Source: Verrucomicrobiota bacterium
GTDB taxonomy: Bacteria; Verrucomicrobiota; Kiritimatiellia; JAAZAB01
Length of the DNA stretch: 6,821 bases
Assembly: GCA_018896395.1 (NCBI GenBank)
Contig: JAHIMN010000103.1
Location: 1-6,821 of the forward strand
Direction of reading: 5' to 3'
Part shown: positions 5,700-6,821 of the stretch, in pieces
How the letters are laid out: the number at the start of each line of letters is the position of its first letter
Numbering within the stretch: the first letter of the stretch is position 1
Notes under the pieces: generated by a model
Told to the model about the DNA's origin: nothing
Seen by the model: the letters and a program-made list of their open reading frames with translations, nothing else
The model's database searches: none
Position numbers and translations under genes: made by a program

Positions 5700-6755
5700 T
5701 CAGCGGCCGCGGCCGTGCTTCTCCCATGCGGTGCAAATTGCTTCCAGGTTCTCCAGCGGCACATCTTCAGTCGGACAGGCCAACAGCATGAGCCCGCCTT
5801 CCGGCGTGGCGACCTTCTGCACAATCTCGCGAACCTGCGCCTCGACTTCGTTCGGTGTCCAGAGCGGGAGGCGCTGCTCGTCAATGTCAACCATGGCGCA
5901 GAGACGCCCCTTGTAGGCGCGGGCTATCGCGTCGATCCCATTCGCGCCGACCTGGGGGTCGTGCAGGGATACCCCGCATTCGATGAGGTCATCCACGATT
6001 TCCAAAATGTTACCGTCCGATGAGTAGTGCACATGCACCCCGGCGGCCCGGCACATCTGGAACATCTCCCGGTAGGCCGGCTTGAGGTGTTTGCGGAATG
6101 CCTCGGGACTGATCAACAGGCCATTCTGGGTGCCCAGGTCGCCGTGGAAGTACATGACATCGACACCCGTTTCGAGCCAAAGGCGGATGTAGCGCAGATT
6201 GTAGTCGAGCACGCACTGAATCAGTTCCGCGAGTTCGGGCGGATCAGTGAGCAGGTCGATGCAGAAGTTCTCCAGCCCACGCAGAAAATGCAGTCGATCG
6301 AAGAATCCCCCGGTGGCAAAGGAACGGGGGCCCCCGATGACCGGCTTCCCGCGGTCACGCGTCCGTCGCGCCTCCTCACGGAGCTTCGCCCAGTCCTCTT
6401 GCGCCTCCGGGTTGGGGATTCGCAGTGCGTGCAGGTCGCTCCAATCGGCGAGGGGATGTTTGACCACTTGACCGACGGTTCCACCGCGGGCGTTGTGCCA
6501 GGTGCAACCCCAGTCGTCCTCGCTGTACGTGTCATCATTGAGCAGGGGGTCACGACTTTCCACCGACTCCCTGCCGATGTCCGCAGGGTCGAAGATCAGG
6601 GGATGGCGCCGCTGCAGGCTCCGCAGGCGCTCCCCGTACCTGGCATGCAGGGACGGATAGAGGTGGTAGTTGATCGGGATCCAGGCCGGGCAACGGAACT
6701 CAATGGCCTGGAGATAATTCTCGCGTTCGCTACGGACCTTGATGGGTACGCTCAT
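5700..6755 (-). CDS. Uroporphyrinogen decarboxylase (URO-D) fold protein, MtaA/CmuA-like methyltransferase branch
   Basis: The 351-residue product has the single-domain length of URO-D/MtaA proteins. Family landmarks in order are ERENYLQAIEF (10-20) with the A-WIP turn, DDWGCTW (80-86), GGFFDRLHFLRGLENF with its Asp/Pro-rich follow-up (149-172), DLGTQNGLLISPEAFRK (206-222), AGVHVHYSSDGNI (238-250), SLHDPQVG (263-270) and a C-terminal LLACPTEDVPLENL (324-337). Corrinoid-linked members (MtaA, CmuA) bind zinc with His-x-Cys and a distant Cys. Here the matching positions read H241-x-H243 and C327, so zinc binding is plausible with a changed ligand. True haem-pathway HemE is unlikely because of the loop content and context. 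Role by analogy: methyl transfer to or from a methylated corrinoid protein, perhaps partnering the neighbouring mttB-family protein; this is inference. It converges on that gene with a 64-bp gap, so the two are not one operon. Confidence 0.92.
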   Translation of the reverse strand: MSVPIKVRSERENYLQAIEFRCPAWIPINYHLYPSLHARYGERLRSLQRRHPLIFDPADIGRESVESRDPLLNDDTYSEDDWGCTWHNARGGTVGQVVKHPLADWSDLHALRIPNPEAQEDWAKLREEARRTRDRGKPVIGGPRSFATGGFFDRLHFLRGLENFCIDLLTDPPELAELIQCVLDYNLRYIRLWLETGVDVMYFHGDLGTQNGLLISPEAFRKHLKPAYREMFQMCRAAGVHVHYSSDGNILEIVDDLIECGVSLHDPQVGANGIDAIARAYKGRLCAMVDIDEQRLPLWTPNEVEAQVREIVQKVATPEGGLMLLACPTEDVPLENLEAICTAWEKHGRGR

Positions 6756-6756
6756 G

Positions 6757-6769
6757 GTGGAGATTCCAC
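6757..6769 (-). promoter_or_regulatory. Small hairpin immediately before the URO-D family start codon
   Basis: GTGGA-GAT-TCCAC forms a five-base stem with a three-base loop ending one base before the ATG (first base 6755). No good Shine-Dalgarno site is visible, and the only GGA sits in this stem. The hairpin could limit translation or mark a leaderless or weakly initiated gene. Confidence 0.35.
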
Positions 6770-6806
6770 TGGTTGCCGTACCTGAACATCTGGTCTTTCG
6801 TTGTGC

Positions 6807-6812
6807 ATTTTA
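6807..6812 (-). promoter_or_regulatory. Possible -10 box of the URO-D family gene
   Basis: On the minus strand TAAAAT matches the -10 consensus at five of six positions, about 52 bases before the start codon. The matching -35 would lie beyond the window edge, so the promoter cannot be confirmed. Confidence 0.25.
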
Positions 6813-6821
6813 ACCAATCGA

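Noticed and set aside
5701..5715. 12-bp palindrome CGGCCGCGGCCG near the end of the URO-D family gene
   Set aside because: It lies in the codons for the Gly/Arg tail and is explained by GC-rich codon use; no sign of a regulatory role.
5700..6755. HemE of haem biosynthesis
   Set aside because: The barrel landmarks fit the MtaA/CmuA-like and uncharacterised URO-D branches, and no haem genes are nearby.
6027..6785. 252-codon open frame on the + strand opposite the URO-D family gene
   Set aside because: Fully antisense to clear URO-D family landmarks; composition is that of a reverse-strand shadow in GC-rich DNA.

Overview
The window is bacterial and gene-dense, with five complete protein genes and no RNA genes, insertion sequences or CRISPR arrays that I can support. 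The source cannot be fixed from the sequence alone. Three things make a Lentisphaerota/Kiritimatiellota-type (PVC group) anaerobe or facultative heterotroph a reasonable guess: an MttB-superfamily methyltransferase gene without an amber (pyrrolysine) codon, a stand-alone uroporphyrinogen-decarboxylase-fold protein, and a large cytoplasmic glycosidase-like protein. This placement is inference.

Left part (1-1700, + strand). A low-complexity Pro/Ala/Thr-rich protein with one C-terminal membrane segment (38-1159) is built from four copies of a two-part motif. A 202-bp spacer follows. It holds a composite palindromic repeat: a UUCG-loop hairpin, five heptamers, a 40-bp core, five inverted heptamers and a GUGA-loop hairpin. 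A classical thioredoxin gene (1362-1691) comes next.

Middle (1716-3977, - strand). A 753-residue protein without a signal peptide looks like an unclassified (beta/alpha)-barrel glycoside hydrolase with a GATase/trimerisation-like domain behind the barrel. It converges on the thioredoxin gene with a 24-bp gap.

Right part (3978-6821). A 206-bp divergent control region separates the glycosidase-like gene from an mttB-family gene on the + strand (4184-5635). It contains a striking 33-bp dyad and further AATATTAC and TTAC/GTAA half-sites. The mttB-family gene converges, with a 64-bp gap, on a URO-D/MtaA-family gene on the - strand (5700-6755).

Taken together, the right two thirds suggest a small catabolic locus. 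A cytoplasmic glycosidase would release, and the corrinoid-linked methyltransferase fold would demethylate, a glycosylated or methylated small molecule. The URO-D-fold protein could be a partner methyltransferase. No corrinoid protein, transporter or regulator lies inside the window, so this scheme is a hypothesis. The left part (repeat protein plus thioredoxin) looks functionally unrelated.
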